Source: an uncultured Eubacteriales bacterium
GTDB lineage: Bacteria; Bacillota; Clostridia; Monoglobales; Firm-18
NCBI GenBank assembly: GCA_905210885.1
Contig: CAJLYO010000014.1
Coordinates: 1-16,602, forward strand
DNA: 16,602 nucleotides
Reading direction: 5' to 3'
Shown: in pieces, positions 6,377 through 13,420 of the stretch
How the letters are laid out: each line of letters opens with the position of its first letter
Position numbering within the stretch: position 1 is the stretch's first letter
The notes under the pieces: model-generated
Seen by the model: the letters and a program-made list of their open reading frames with translations, nothing else
What the model was told of the DNA's origin: nothing
The model's database searches: none
Program-made: the position numbers and the translations under genes

Positions 6377-8096
6377 TGCCGTCGTCCTCCTCACCCAAAA
6401 CGCTTTGGTGTATCTCGCGGTAAACCTTGCAATTTTCCAAAAGCTCATCATGTGTTCCCATACCCAAAAGCAACCCGTCATCAAGCACTAAAATATTGTC
6501 CGCATGCTCTATTGCGGCAGTGCGCTGGCTGATTATAATAAGCGTTGGCTTGTAGGGAAGTTTTGAAATGGCACGGCGCATTGCTGCGTCAGTTGCATAG
6601 TCGAGGGCAGACGAGCTGTCGTCCAAAATAAGAAGCTCCGGTTTTGAAACAAGCGCCCTTGCAACGGAAAGACGCTGGCGCTGTCCTCCTGAGAAATTTC
6701 TGCCGCCCTGTTCAACCTCTGCGTCAAGCATGCCCGGTTTTTGGCGCACAAAGTCATCAGCCTGAGCCGCAGCCAGTGCTTCCCACAGTTCCTTGTCGGA
6801 GGCACTTGGATTGCCGTAGAGCAGATTGCTTCTGATTGTGCCCGAAAACAGCTGTGCCCTTTGCATAACAACAGCCGCTTTTTTTCTCAGCGCCTCCTCG
6901 GACCAGTCTTTTATGTTGTGTCCCATAAAATATACACTGCCCTCTGTTGCGTCATAAAAGCGCGCCGCAAGGCTTGCAAGGGTTGATTTTCCGCTGCCTG
7001 TTCCGCCGATAACACCCAAAACGCTGCCTTTTTTCAGTGTAAAGCTTATATCGGAAAGCGAGCTTTCCGCCGCGCCGGCATATTTTAACCCTGCATGGTC
7101 GAATATAAGCGCGTTATCGCCTTCGTCCTCCGTGACATTGCCGAATGTCATGGATGTTTTTGTGTCCAAAACCTGTCCGATTCTGCCGCAGCTTACAACC
7201 GCTTTGCTTAAAAGTATTATAAGATTTGCAAGCTTAACAAGCTCCACAAGTATCTGGGAAAGGTAGTTTATAAGGGCAATAACGTTACCCGACATTAAAA
7301 CGCCGCTTTGCACCTTTCCTGCACCCAGCCACAGTATCAGAATTATACCGCTGTTTATAACAATGTAGTTTAAGGGATTCATAACCGCCGCAAGCCGTCC
7401 GGCTTTCAGCTGGAGCTGTGTCAAAAAGCTGTTTTCACTGTCAAACTGTTCTGTTTCGCTTTCCTCACGCCCAAAAGCGCGTATAACGCGCACGCCTTCT
7501 AAATTTCCCCTTGCCGAGGCGGTTACAGTGTCAAGCTGATGCTGCTGGCGTTTGTACTGGGGCTTTGTAAGGAACATTATTCCGAAAACAATTATGAACA
7601 AAATCACAATAATGCCAAGAAATACCGGTGAAATGCGGAAATTAATCGTAAATGCCATAATCATTGCGCCGAAAACGATAAACGGACTGCGCAGAAACAG
7701 CCTTAAAAACATATTAATTCCGTTTTGCACCTGGTTTACGTCAGCAGTCATTCTTGTAATAAGCGCCGATGCGCCTAAGGCGTCAAGCTCTGAAAAACTC
7801 AGCGTTTTTATGTGTGCCAAAAGTTTGTGCCTGAGCCCGGTGGAAGTGCCGATTGCCGCTTTTGCGGCAAAATACTGTGCGGTGAAGCTGCATGCAAGCC
7901 CCAAAAGTGCCATTAAAATTAAAATTCCGAAATGAGTCAGAATGTATTTTTTGTCGCCGTTTGTGATTCCCACATTTATTATTTTTGCAACCACCAAAGG
8001 CACAATAAGGTCAAAAAGAGCCTCCAGCATTTTAAAAAGCGGTGCCAAAAAGCTCTCTTTTTTATATTGCTTAAAAAACGGTAAAAGATGTTTCAT
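6369..8096 (-). CDS. ABC exporter half-transporter, degenerate-site subunit
   Basis: 575 residues with an N-terminal six-helix domain and a C-terminal ATPase domain, ending in an acidic tail (EEDDGND). Walker A is GGTGSGKS, residues 364-371. The signature is NFSGGQRQRLS. Walker B is LLILDDSSSALD, where Asp 493 stands in the catalytic Glu position. The switch His is replaced by Gln 524 (ISQRT). These two changes are the hallmark of the non-hydrolysing half of heterodimeric exporters such as TM287/288. The start is ATG 8096 behind AAGGGA (8106-8111). The gene overlaps the next half-transporter by 8 bases, so the two are translated together. A promoter 35-63 bases upstream of the start drives the three-gene unit (two ABC genes, then AraC). 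Export of a drug, lipid or peptide is the family role; the cargo cannot be read from sequence. Confidence 0.92.
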   Translation of the reverse strand: MKHLLPFFKQYKKESFLAPLFKMLEALFDLIVPLVVAKIINVGITNGDKKYILTHFGILILMALLGLACSFTAQYFAAKAAIGTSTGLRHKLLAHIKTLSFSELDALGASALITRMTADVNQVQNGINMFLRLFLRSPFIVFGAMIMAFTINFRISPVFLGIIVILFIIVFGIMFLTKPQYKRQQHQLDTVTASARGNLEGVRVIRAFGREESETEQFDSENSFLTQLQLKAGRLAAVMNPLNYIVINSGIILILWLGAGKVQSGVLMSGNVIALINYLSQILVELVKLANLIILLSKAVVSCGRIGQVLDTKTSMTFGNVTEDEGDNALIFDHAGLKYAGAAESSLSDISFTLKKGSVLGVIGGTGSGKSTLASLAARFYDATEGSVYFMGHNIKDWSEEALRKKAAVVMQRAQLFSGTIRSNLLYGNPSASDKELWEALAAAQADDFVRQKPGMLDAEVEQGGRNFSGGQRQRLSVARALVSKPELLILDDSSSALDYATDAAMRRAISKLPYKPTLIIISQRTAAIEHADNILVLDDGLLLGMGTHDELLENCKVYREIHQSVLGEEDDGND

Positions 8097-8130
8097 GTGC
8101 TGTGTTCCCTTCGTATTTCTTCACCAATAT

Positions 8131-8159
8131 ATTCTACCACTAATGCGAAGATAATGCAA
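8131..8159 (-). promoter_or_regulatory. Sigma-A-type promoter of the ABC exporter operon
   Basis: On the minus strand TTGCAT (8154-8159) and TAGAAT (8131-8136) are 17 bases apart. Transcription would start near 8124 and give a leader of about 28 bases with the AAGGGA ribosome binding site. Bases 8137-8217 otherwise show no gene and no clear terminator for the upstream AraC gene, so some read-through from it is possible. Confidence 0.7.
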
Positions 8160-8217
8160 TATTTTTAATATATAATGTAAAAACTCTTAAATTCCGAAAT
8201 CAGGGCAGAAAAACAAG

Positions 8218-9009
8218 CTACTCTTTATTAATGTGCATATTTACGTATATATTTCTGTACTCCGATGGTGTAAGTCCTGTGTGATATTTGAAGTATTTTA
8301 CAAATGCGTTTTCGCTGGGAAATGACAGCATTGCGGAAATTTCCTTGACGGACGCCATGGTGGTGGACAGGAGGTTTTTTGCGTTGTCGGTTTTCACGCT
8401 GTTAATATAGTCTTTTATGCCCACTCCGAAGGCGTGTTTAAAAAAACGTGCAATGTAGTTTTCGTTATACCCGAAATGCTGTGCCGTTTGTTTTACCGTA
8501 ACCCCTTCAGATGCGGAAGCATTCAGCCATTCTTTAATTCTTGCGGCGAGAACAGGCACGTTTTCGCCGCTGTTTTGTATCTTCGATTTAATTTCGCGGA
8601 CGATTGCTGCCGAAAAAAGGTCTGCCATACAGCTTTCACCGGAATAGTGAAGAACCTGAGCGAAAAGGGAAACCAGCTGTTGCGGTGCGGCGATGCTGCC
8701 TGTTTTTATGTCGTTTAAGTAGTTTGGGTCGGAAAGATGTATGTGCAGCCAGTAAAAAGAAACCGGGGGTTTCGACGTTTTAAAACCGAAGTGGGTTTTG
8801 TGCGGCTCAAGCAGTAAAAAGTCATTTTCCCCTACGGTGTATTTTACGCCGTTTTCACTTATGTACGCCGTGCCTTTTCTCATAAATATTATTTCGTATG
8901 TATCAATTTGCCTCTTGGGGTGCCGCCAGCTTTTGTCCTGGATAAAAAGCCCGGCATATGAATATTCAAGATTTACTCCGTCAAATGTTATCATGTATGA
9001 TTTTCTCAC
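8218..9009 (-). CDS. AraC-family regulator divergent from the GH127 gene
   Basis: 263 residues if begun at GTG 9009; ATG 8994 (MITFDGVNLEYSY) is the alternative. Neither has a good ribosome binding site, and a stop lies just upstream, so no longer version exists. The N-terminal half is a cupin sensor: YEIIFMRKGTAYISENGVKYTVGENDFLLLEPHKTHFGF, the pattern of sugar-responsive AraC proteins. The C-terminal half has the two helix-turn-helix units. The second is ASVKEISAMLSFPSENAFVKYFKYHTGLTPSEYR, the family signature. It is divergent from the GH127-type gene across 121 bases, so control of that gene and the following hydrolase is the natural inference. The inducer is probably a sugar released from plant cell-wall material, which is not provable here. 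Confidence 0.88.
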   Translation of the reverse strand: MRKSYMITFDGVNLEYSYAGLFIQDKSWRHPKRQIDTYEIIFMRKGTAYISENGVKYTVGENDFLLLEPHKTHFGFKTSKPPVSFYWLHIHLSDPNYLNDIKTGSIAAPQQLVSLFAQVLHYSGESCMADLFSAAIVREIKSKIQNSGENVPVLAARIKEWLNASASEGVTVKQTAQHFGYNENYIARFFKHAFGVGIKDYINSVKTDNAKNLLSTTMASVKEISAMLSFPSENAFVKYFKYHTGLTPSEYRNIYVNMHINKE

Positions 9010-9060
9010 TTCTTATACCGTTTTTTCACTTGCGTATTTTGCAATGTATATGCTACACTG

Positions 9061-9089
9061 ATTGTAACATGAAATAGTTAATGTGTCAA
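9061..9089 (-). promoter_or_regulatory. Promoter of the divergent AraC gene
   Basis: On the minus strand TTGACA (9084-9089) and TACAAT (9061-9066) are 17 bases apart, a near-consensus sigma-A promoter. On the plus strand a weaker extended -10 (TGCTACACT, 9051-9059) overlaps its start region and could serve the GH127 gene. Overlapping divergent promoters would let one bound regulator affect both directions. Confidence 0.65.
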
Positions 9090-9094
9090 TAAAA

Positions 9095-9109
9095 GTGTGA
9101 AATTCACAC
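9095..9109. promoter_or_regulatory. Palindromic candidate operator GTGTGAA-A-TTCACAC
   Basis: A perfect 7-bp inverted repeat around a single A lies between the AraC promoter and the GH127 ribosome binding site (GGAGG, 9119-9123). A related half-site, TGTGTCA, lies one helical turn to the left (9082-9088) and overlaps the AraC -35 box. AraC proteins usually bind direct repeats, so the palindrome could instead belong to another regulator. Confidence 0.45.
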
Positions 9110-9130
9110 ATATTAAACGGAGGAACAGGA

Positions 9131-10960
9131 ATGAAAAAAATGTGTTGCAATTTTTTTACGTCAAATGAAATTGTTCCAGGCGGCTGGTTTGCACGGCAGC
9201 TGAAAATCCAGGCTGACGGTCTTGCAGGAAATCTTGACAAGATGTGGCCCGATGTGCGCGACAGTGCATGGATAGGTGGAAAATGCGAGGGTTGGGAGCG
9301 TGTTCCCTACTGGTTGGACGGCTTTATTCCCCTTGCATATCTTTTAAATGACGAGGACATGATTGCCCGTGCAAAAAAATACATTGACGCGATTTTGTCT
9401 TTTCAGCGTGAGGACGGCTGGATTTGCCCCTGCGCCGATGATGAGCGCGGCAATTATGATACGTGGGCGGTGCTTTTGATAACAAAGGTTTTGTGCCTTT
9501 ACTGCGACTGTTCCGGCGATGAGCGGATAATCCCGGCGGTGGAGCGCTGTTTAAAGCAGTTTTCAAACCATATTAATGTTCATACACTGAGAAACTGGGG
9601 CGCGTCGCGTTGGTTTGAAGGCTTGATTGCCATACATTGGCTTTACGAGAGAAAGCCGGAACAGTGGCTTTTGGCACTTGCCAAAAAACTGCATGCACAA
9701 GGCTTTTCGTGGGAAAAGATATTCAGCGACGGGCTTTTAGACGATTGCACAGAGGATTGGGACTATTGTTCACATATAGTGAACATTGCCATGATGCTTA
9801 AATCACAGGCGCTGTGGTCGCTGCTTGGTGAGGCGGATTGCGAGAACTTTGCGGAAAAAGCTTCCGAATACCTTGATAAAAAGCACGGTACCGCAGCAGG
9901 GCACTATAACGGCGATGAAAATTTATCGGGCACTTCTCCGATTCAGGGCGGCGAGCTTTGCAGCGTGGTTGAGCTTATGTATTCTTATGAGTGGCTTTTT
10001 GCGGTTACAGGGAATATAAAGTGGCTTGACAGACTGGAGCTTTTGGCGTTTAACTCTCTGCCTGCCGCGATAAGCCCCGATATGTGGTCGCATCAGTACG
10101 ACCAGATGACAAACCAGGCTGCATGCTTTCCCATGGCAAAACAACCTTTCCGAACTAATAACAATGTAGCGCACATTTTCGGTCTTGAACCACATTTTGG
10201 CTGCTGCACCGCAAATTTCGGACAGGGATTTCCGAAACTTGCATTGTCGTCATTTATGACAGCGGAAAATAAAATTGTGTCATGTGTTTTAATTCCCGGA
10301 GCAGTTAAAACAAATGTAAACGGCGCGGAGGTTACGTGTGAGCTTATAACGGAATATCCCTTCAGAAACAGGCTTTTGTACCGCGTGACGGTGTCGGAAC
10401 CCACCGAATTCACCTTGTCCGTGCGTATACCGTCATTTGCAAAAGCGGCAAAGGCAGACGGTAAAAATATATCATGCGGTGAATTTTACGATATAACGCG
10501 GAAATGGAGCGGAGAGTCCGAAACAGAAATAATGCTTGAATTTGAGCCGAAGCTTGAAAAACGCCCGGAGGGAATGTTCTGCTTAAAATGCGGTCCGCTT
10601 TTGTACTCGCTGCCGATTGAGAGTCAGTGGGAGCGCGTTGAGTACACAGCCGCCGGTGTGGAACGCAAGTATCCTTACTGTGACTACTATATTTATCCCA
10701 AGTCAAAGTGGAATTACGCTTTTGCGGACGATACATTTGAGGTTAGCGAAAACGATTATACCTCGGCATTTGATACGAAAAATCCCCCGGTTTTTATACC
10801 TGTAAAGGTTTGCGAAATTGAATGGGGCTTTAACAACGGTCACTGCGACAGGTCCCCTGTGTCGGCAAAACCGCTGGGCGCACCGGAAATAATACGGTTT
10901 GTGCCGTACGGCTGTACAACCTTAAGAATGACAGAGATGACTTTTGTTGACAAAAAATAA
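9131..10960 (+). CDS. GH127-type glycoside hydrolase (beta-L-arabinofuranosidase-like, DUF1680)
   Basis: 609 residues, starting at ATG 9131, 7 bases after GGAGG. An (alpha/alpha)6-barrel family enzyme. N-terminal motifs are VPGGWFARQLKIQADGL and GWERVPYWLDGFIPLAYLL. Glu 275 and Cys 277 (GGELCSVVE) and the pair Cys 358-Cys 359 (FGCCTANFGQGFPK) match the Glu, Cys, Cys-Cys zinc/nucleophile set of Bifidobacterium HypBA1 (E338, C340, C417, C418), with similar spacing. The tail PYGCTTLRMTEM is typical of these proteins. Family members remove terminal beta-L-arabinofuranose or, in some branches, other sugars from glycans by a Cys nucleophile. There is no signal peptide, so it acts inside the cell on imported fragments. 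It is followed 37 bases later by an alpha/beta-hydrolase. The CCTANF version, rather than CCPPN, puts it in a less-studied branch, so exact specificity is open. Confidence 0.87.
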   Translation: MKKMCCNFFTSNEIVPGGWFARQLKIQADGLAGNLDKMWPDVRDSAWIGGKCEGWERVPYWLDGFIPLAYLLNDEDMIARAKKYIDAILSFQREDGWICPCADDERGNYDTWAVLLITKVLCLYCDCSGDERIIPAVERCLKQFSNHINVHTLRNWGASRWFEGLIAIHWLYERKPEQWLLALAKKLHAQGFSWEKIFSDGLLDDCTEDWDYCSHIVNIAMMLKSQALWSLLGEADCENFAEKASEYLDKKHGTAAGHYNGDENLSGTSPIQGGELCSVVELMYSYEWLFAVTGNIKWLDRLELLAFNSLPAAISPDMWSHQYDQMTNQAACFPMAKQPFRTNNNVAHIFGLEPHFGCCTANFGQGFPKLALSSFMTAENKIVSCVLIPGAVKTNVNGAEVTCELITEYPFRNRLLYRVTVSEPTEFTLSVRIPSFAKAAKADGKNISCGEFYDITRKWSGESETEIMLEFEPKLEKRPEGMFCLKCGPLLYSLPIESQWERVEYTAAGVERKYPYCDYYIYPKSKWNYAFADDTFEVSENDYTSAFDTKNPPVFIPVKVCEIEWGFNNGHCDRSPVSAKPLGAPEIIRFVPYGCTTLRMTEMTFVDKK

Positions 10961-10997
10961 AATATGTGCTATATTTGTCCCATAGGGGGTAGGATTT

Positions 10998-11750
10998 GTG
11001 GTTAATATAACATTTGAACACGAAACAACAAAATATCACGATACATTTGAGCAGATTAATTTTAAATTCAACGGCAGAAACGCCGTGCTTGTTCTGCCGA
11101 ACGGCGAGGTTAACGGAAAATGGTTTTTTAAAACGGAGTATTTTGACGCATTTCCGGATTTTCAGATTGAAATGCTTAATAAGGGTTATTGCCTTGCTTA
11201 TATAGAAAACACCAATCGCTGGGGCTTAAGAGAGGACACCGATATGCAGTACAGGTATGCATGTTTTCTCCATGATACGGCAGGACTTTCAAAAAAGTGT
11301 ATGACAATAGGTATGAGCTGCGGAGGTATGTTTGCAATTAAGCTTGCCGCGCGGTATCCATCTGTTGTTGCGGCGCTTTATCTGGATGCACCGGTTGTTG
11401 ATTTGTTAAGCTGTCCTTTTGATATACTGCGTTCACACGATTCGGACGCAATCGCCGACAGCGAGGCACTTGATGCTCTCGGACTTACCATGCCGCAGAT
11501 GTTAAAATACCGCGAACATCCGTACGATATGCTGCCGGAGCTTATAAAAAGCAGAATACCGGCAATTGTTGTGGCAGGTGATTCGGACAGCATTGTGCCA
11601 TTTGGTGAGAACGGAAAATGGCTTGTTGATATGTATAAAAAAGCGGATATTCCGATTAAGGTGTATATAAAAAACGGCTGTGACCATCACCCTCACGGGC
11701 TTGCGGATAATTCACCTATTGCGGAGTTTGCGGAAAAATACTATATTTAA
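10998..11750 (+). CDS. Alpha/beta-hydrolase (esterase-like), linked to GH127 gene
   Basis: 250 residues, starting at GTG 10998, 8 bases after GGGGG (10985-10989). The fold markers are the nucleophile elbow GMSCGG (Ser 107), the acid motif GDSDSIVP (likely Asp 197), and the catalytic His in CDHHPHGL (probably His 233). No signal peptide is seen, so it is cytoplasmic. It sits 37 bases behind the GH127-type gene with no terminator between them, so the two are probably co-transcribed. A sensible role is removal of acetyl or other ester groups from the same imported oligosaccharide, but that rests on context alone. It could also be a hydrolase of unrelated esters. It is followed by a separate promoter for the next gene. 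Confidence 0.82.
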   Translation: MVNITFEHETTKYHDTFEQINFKFNGRNAVLVLPNGEVNGKWFFKTEYFDAFPDFQIEMLNKGYCLAYIENTNRWGLREDTDMQYRYACFLHDTAGLSKKCMTIGMSCGGMFAIKLAARYPSVVAALYLDAPVVDLLSCPFDILRSHDSDAIADSEALDALGLTMPQMLKYREHPYDMLPELIKSRIPAIVVAGDSDSIVPFGENGKWLVDMYKKADIPIKVYIKNGCDHHPHGLADNSPIAEFAEKYYI

Positions 11751-11767
11751 TGTGAACGGAGCGTGGA

Positions 11768-11796
11768 TTGAGTAAAATATATTATTGACCTATAAT
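11768..11796 (+). promoter_or_regulatory. Sigma-A-type promoter of the HTH-desulfoferrodoxin gene
   Basis: TTGAGT (11768-11773) and a perfect TATAAT (11791-11796) are 17 bases apart, placing a transcription start near 11803. The leader is short and carries GGAGG (11806-11810), 9 bases before ATG 11820. This separates the gene from the hydrolase upstream. Confidence 0.78.
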
Positions 11797-11819
11797 GTAA
11801 ACAGCGGAGGCGATAATGT

Positions 11820-12671
11820 ATGGATTTGAATAAAAACGGAAGGCTCATAAGAGATTTAAGAAAAGCAAGGGGAATGACCCAGAAGGAAGTGGCGGAAAGC
11901 TTGGGCGTGCTTCCGAAAACGGTTTCAAAGTGGGAAACGGGTCACGGATTTCCCGATGTTTCGGCAGTGTCTTGCCTGTCTGAAATTCTCGGCGTAGATG
12001 AGAAAACTTTGCTTTCCGGCAGCCTCGCGCAAAATCCCGAGGAGGTCGGTAATATGAAAAAAATGAAATTTTACGTTTGTCCGAAATGCGGCGGATTTTT
12101 GTGGGGCAGCGGCGAAAGCACGGTCAGCTGCTGCGGTCATGTTTTAAAACCGCTTGAAGCAAAAGCGGAGGAGGAAGGACATAAAGCAAGCGTTGTTGAT
12201 ACGGAAAATGATTTTTACGTAACTTTCAGTCATGAAATGACAAAGGTGCATTATATATTCTTTGCCGCGTATGTCTGCTTTGACCGCGTGCTTGTTGTAC
12301 TCCTTTATCCCGAGCAGGACAGCGCCGTGCGTTTTCCGAAAATGTACGGCGGCAAACTTTATTTTTACTGTAACACTCACGGTCTGTTTGTGCATGCAGA
12401 ACAAAAAGAAAAAAATGAAAAAAACGGTAACACAAGCCTGACGGCTGTTATGTCGGCATTTTCACGGGCATATCATTTTGAAAACGCCGAAAATCCCGTG
12501 TTTTGTGACAGCGCTGCGCGGAAAATGTTTTCCGATGAGGAATACGAAAGCATTTACGGCTATATAACGGAAGGCGGCAGAGATGCAAAACAGTATGTAA
12601 ACACATTTTTGGCGCCCACGCCCCTTGCCCGTGCGCGGTTTTGCGAGGACAGCCTTGCCGTATTAAAATAA
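11820..12671 (+). CDS. XRE-type HTH fused to desulfoferrodoxin-like module, plus methyltransferase N-terminal remnant
   Basis: 283 residues in three parts. Residues 1-68 are a Cro/XRE helix-turn-helix (GMTQKEVAESLGVLPKTVSKWETG). Residues 79-195 match desulfoferrodoxin, the two-iron superoxide reductase. C87, C90, C104 and C105 form a Cx2C...CC desulforedoxin site. H121, H138, H144, C184 and H187 match the five ligands of the catalytic iron (SHEMTKVHYI; YCNTHGLF). The Lys normally just before the first His (EKH) is Gly (EGH). Residues about 205-283 (MSAFSRAYH...NPVFCDSAARK...PTPLARARFCEDSLAVLK) resemble the start of PPM1/LCMT-like SAM methyltransferases. They stop before the Gly-rich SAM motif, directly at a terminator. 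The role inferred is redox- or iron-responsive gene control. The iron domain call is firm by ligand pattern, the methyltransferase call moderate. Gene boundaries are clear; there is no adjacent target gene. Confidence 0.85.
   Translation: MDLNKNGRLIRDLRKARGMTQKEVAESLGVLPKTVSKWETGHGFPDVSAVSCLSEILGVDEKTLLSGSLAQNPEEVGNMKKMKFYVCPKCGGFLWGSGESTVSCCGHVLKPLEAKAEEEGHKASVVDTENDFYVTFSHEMTKVHYIFFAAYVCFDRVLVVLLYPEQDSAVRFPKMYGGKLYFYCNTHGLFVHAEQKEKNEKNGNTSLTAVMSAFSRAYHFENAENPVFCDSAARKMFSDEEYESIYGYITEGGRDAKQYVNTFLAPTPLARARFCEDSLAVLK
12041..12056 (+). promoter_or_regulatory. Internal ribosome binding site and in-frame start for a stand-alone desulfoferrodoxin product
   Basis: Inside the preceding gene, GGAGGT (12041-12046) lies 7 bases before ATG 12054, which is in frame as residue 79. 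Initiation here would yield a 205-residue protein starting MKKMKFYVCPKCGG, a typical desulfoferrodoxin N terminus, without the HTH. It may be a fusion scar or a working second start. Confidence 0.6.
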
Positions 12672-12716
12672 ACAACAGCCAAACGGAGGTTTTATCCTTC
12701 CGTTTGGCTGTTGTTT
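12670..12716. terminator. Bidirectional terminator between HTH gene and beta-sandwich gene
   Basis: Arms 12670-12687 and 12699-12716 form a perfect 18-bp stem (AAACAACAGCCAAACGGA and its complement). T runs follow on the plus side (TTGTTTT), and the mirrored run lies on the minus side. The stop codons of both convergent genes are at its edges (12669-12671 and 12716-12718). Confidence 0.9.
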
Positions 12717-13408
12717 TAAAATTCCGGTGTGTATTTTTCTGCGATTTTAGTGTATTTAAGTTTTTTAACTTTGATATCTTTTAATTTCCACCAACTTGAA
12801 AATGCTTCAAAACCGATTTTGCCGTATTTTGTAACATCTATCGGCTCCGGATCTGTAATCTCAAGACATAGTTTTCCGTCTGCAAGCACGAAAATTTTTC
12901 CGTCGATGTTTCCAAGTTGCATTTTATATTCCTTTTCAGGGTCAAATTCAAAAAGCTGAGTTGCCGCCGTAAGCTTATATTCCGGAGATTTTTCAAAGCC
13001 CACATTTCCGTGCCAAAAGGCCTCAATGCCGGCAACATATGCAATATCCCGAATGTCTTTTGATTCGTTCCATGAACCGTTAATCATAATGTTAATGTCA
13101 TGGGTGGATGGAGCAATCATCTTCGCGGTTACTTCAAGCATAATGTTACCGAAAAAATCAGCCTTTGAAACAATCATGCCCGGACAGCAATCGGGATTTT
13201 TGCCCACGATCCATCCGTTTTCAGTATACCATTCACCGCATTTAATTTCAAAATCCTTTTTAAACTGTTCGTCTGTGAACTCGTTTTGTTCGTACACAAG
13301 CTCGCTTTCATTTAAAAATACATCAATTCCGGCAAGAAGCAGCTGCCCATCCTCAATTTTGCGGCACCTGTCTGCCCGAAATTCAAATTTTTTACGTTGG
13401 TTTCTCAT
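12716..13408 (-). CDS. Cytoplasmic beta-sandwich (concanavalin A-like) protein of unknown function
   Basis: 230 residues from ATG 13408, 8 bases after GGAG (13417-13420). A TTG one codon earlier is a poorer start. No signal peptide, no membrane segment. The pattern is of alternating beta strands rich in Trp and Gly. It ends with YKMQLGNIDGKIFVLADGKLCLEITDPEPIDVTKYGKIGFEAFSSWWKLKDIKVKKL. That is the look of the terminal strands of concanavalin A-like jelly rolls in DUF1080 and family-16-like sugar-binding proteins. I do not recognise a catalytic motif. The gene follows the GH4 gene by 12 bases in one operon, so it likely binds or processes the same uronic-acid or sugar substrate. Alternatives are a small lyase or hydrolase of this fold. 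The family assignment is tentative. Confidence 0.6.
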   Translation of the reverse strand: MRNQRKKFEFRADRCRKIEDGQLLLAGIDVFLNESELVYEQNEFTDEQFKKDFEIKCGEWYTENGWIVGKNPDCCPGMIVSKADFFGNIMLEVTAKMIAPSTHDINIMINGSWNESKDIRDIAYVAGIEAFWHGNVGFEKSPEYKLTAATQLFEFDPEKEYKMQLGNIDGKIFVLADGKLCLEITDPEPIDVTKYGKIGFEAFSSWWKLKDIKVKKLKYTKIAEKYTPEF

Positions 13409-13420
13409 CAAAATTTCTCC

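Noticed and set aside
6377..6484. Upstream extension of the second ABC gene to a methionine at 6484
   Set aside because: The added 36 residues overlap the preceding ABC gene out of frame and look unlike a transporter N terminus. ATG 6376 has GGAGG 9 bases upstream and gives a normal start MTKKILPYL.
11816..11833. Five-codon upstream frame (ATG 11816 to TAA) overlapping the start of the HTH-iron gene
   Set aside because: GGAGG is 5 bases from this ATG but 9 from ATG 11820, the better distance. A leader peptide is possible, but nothing else supports it.
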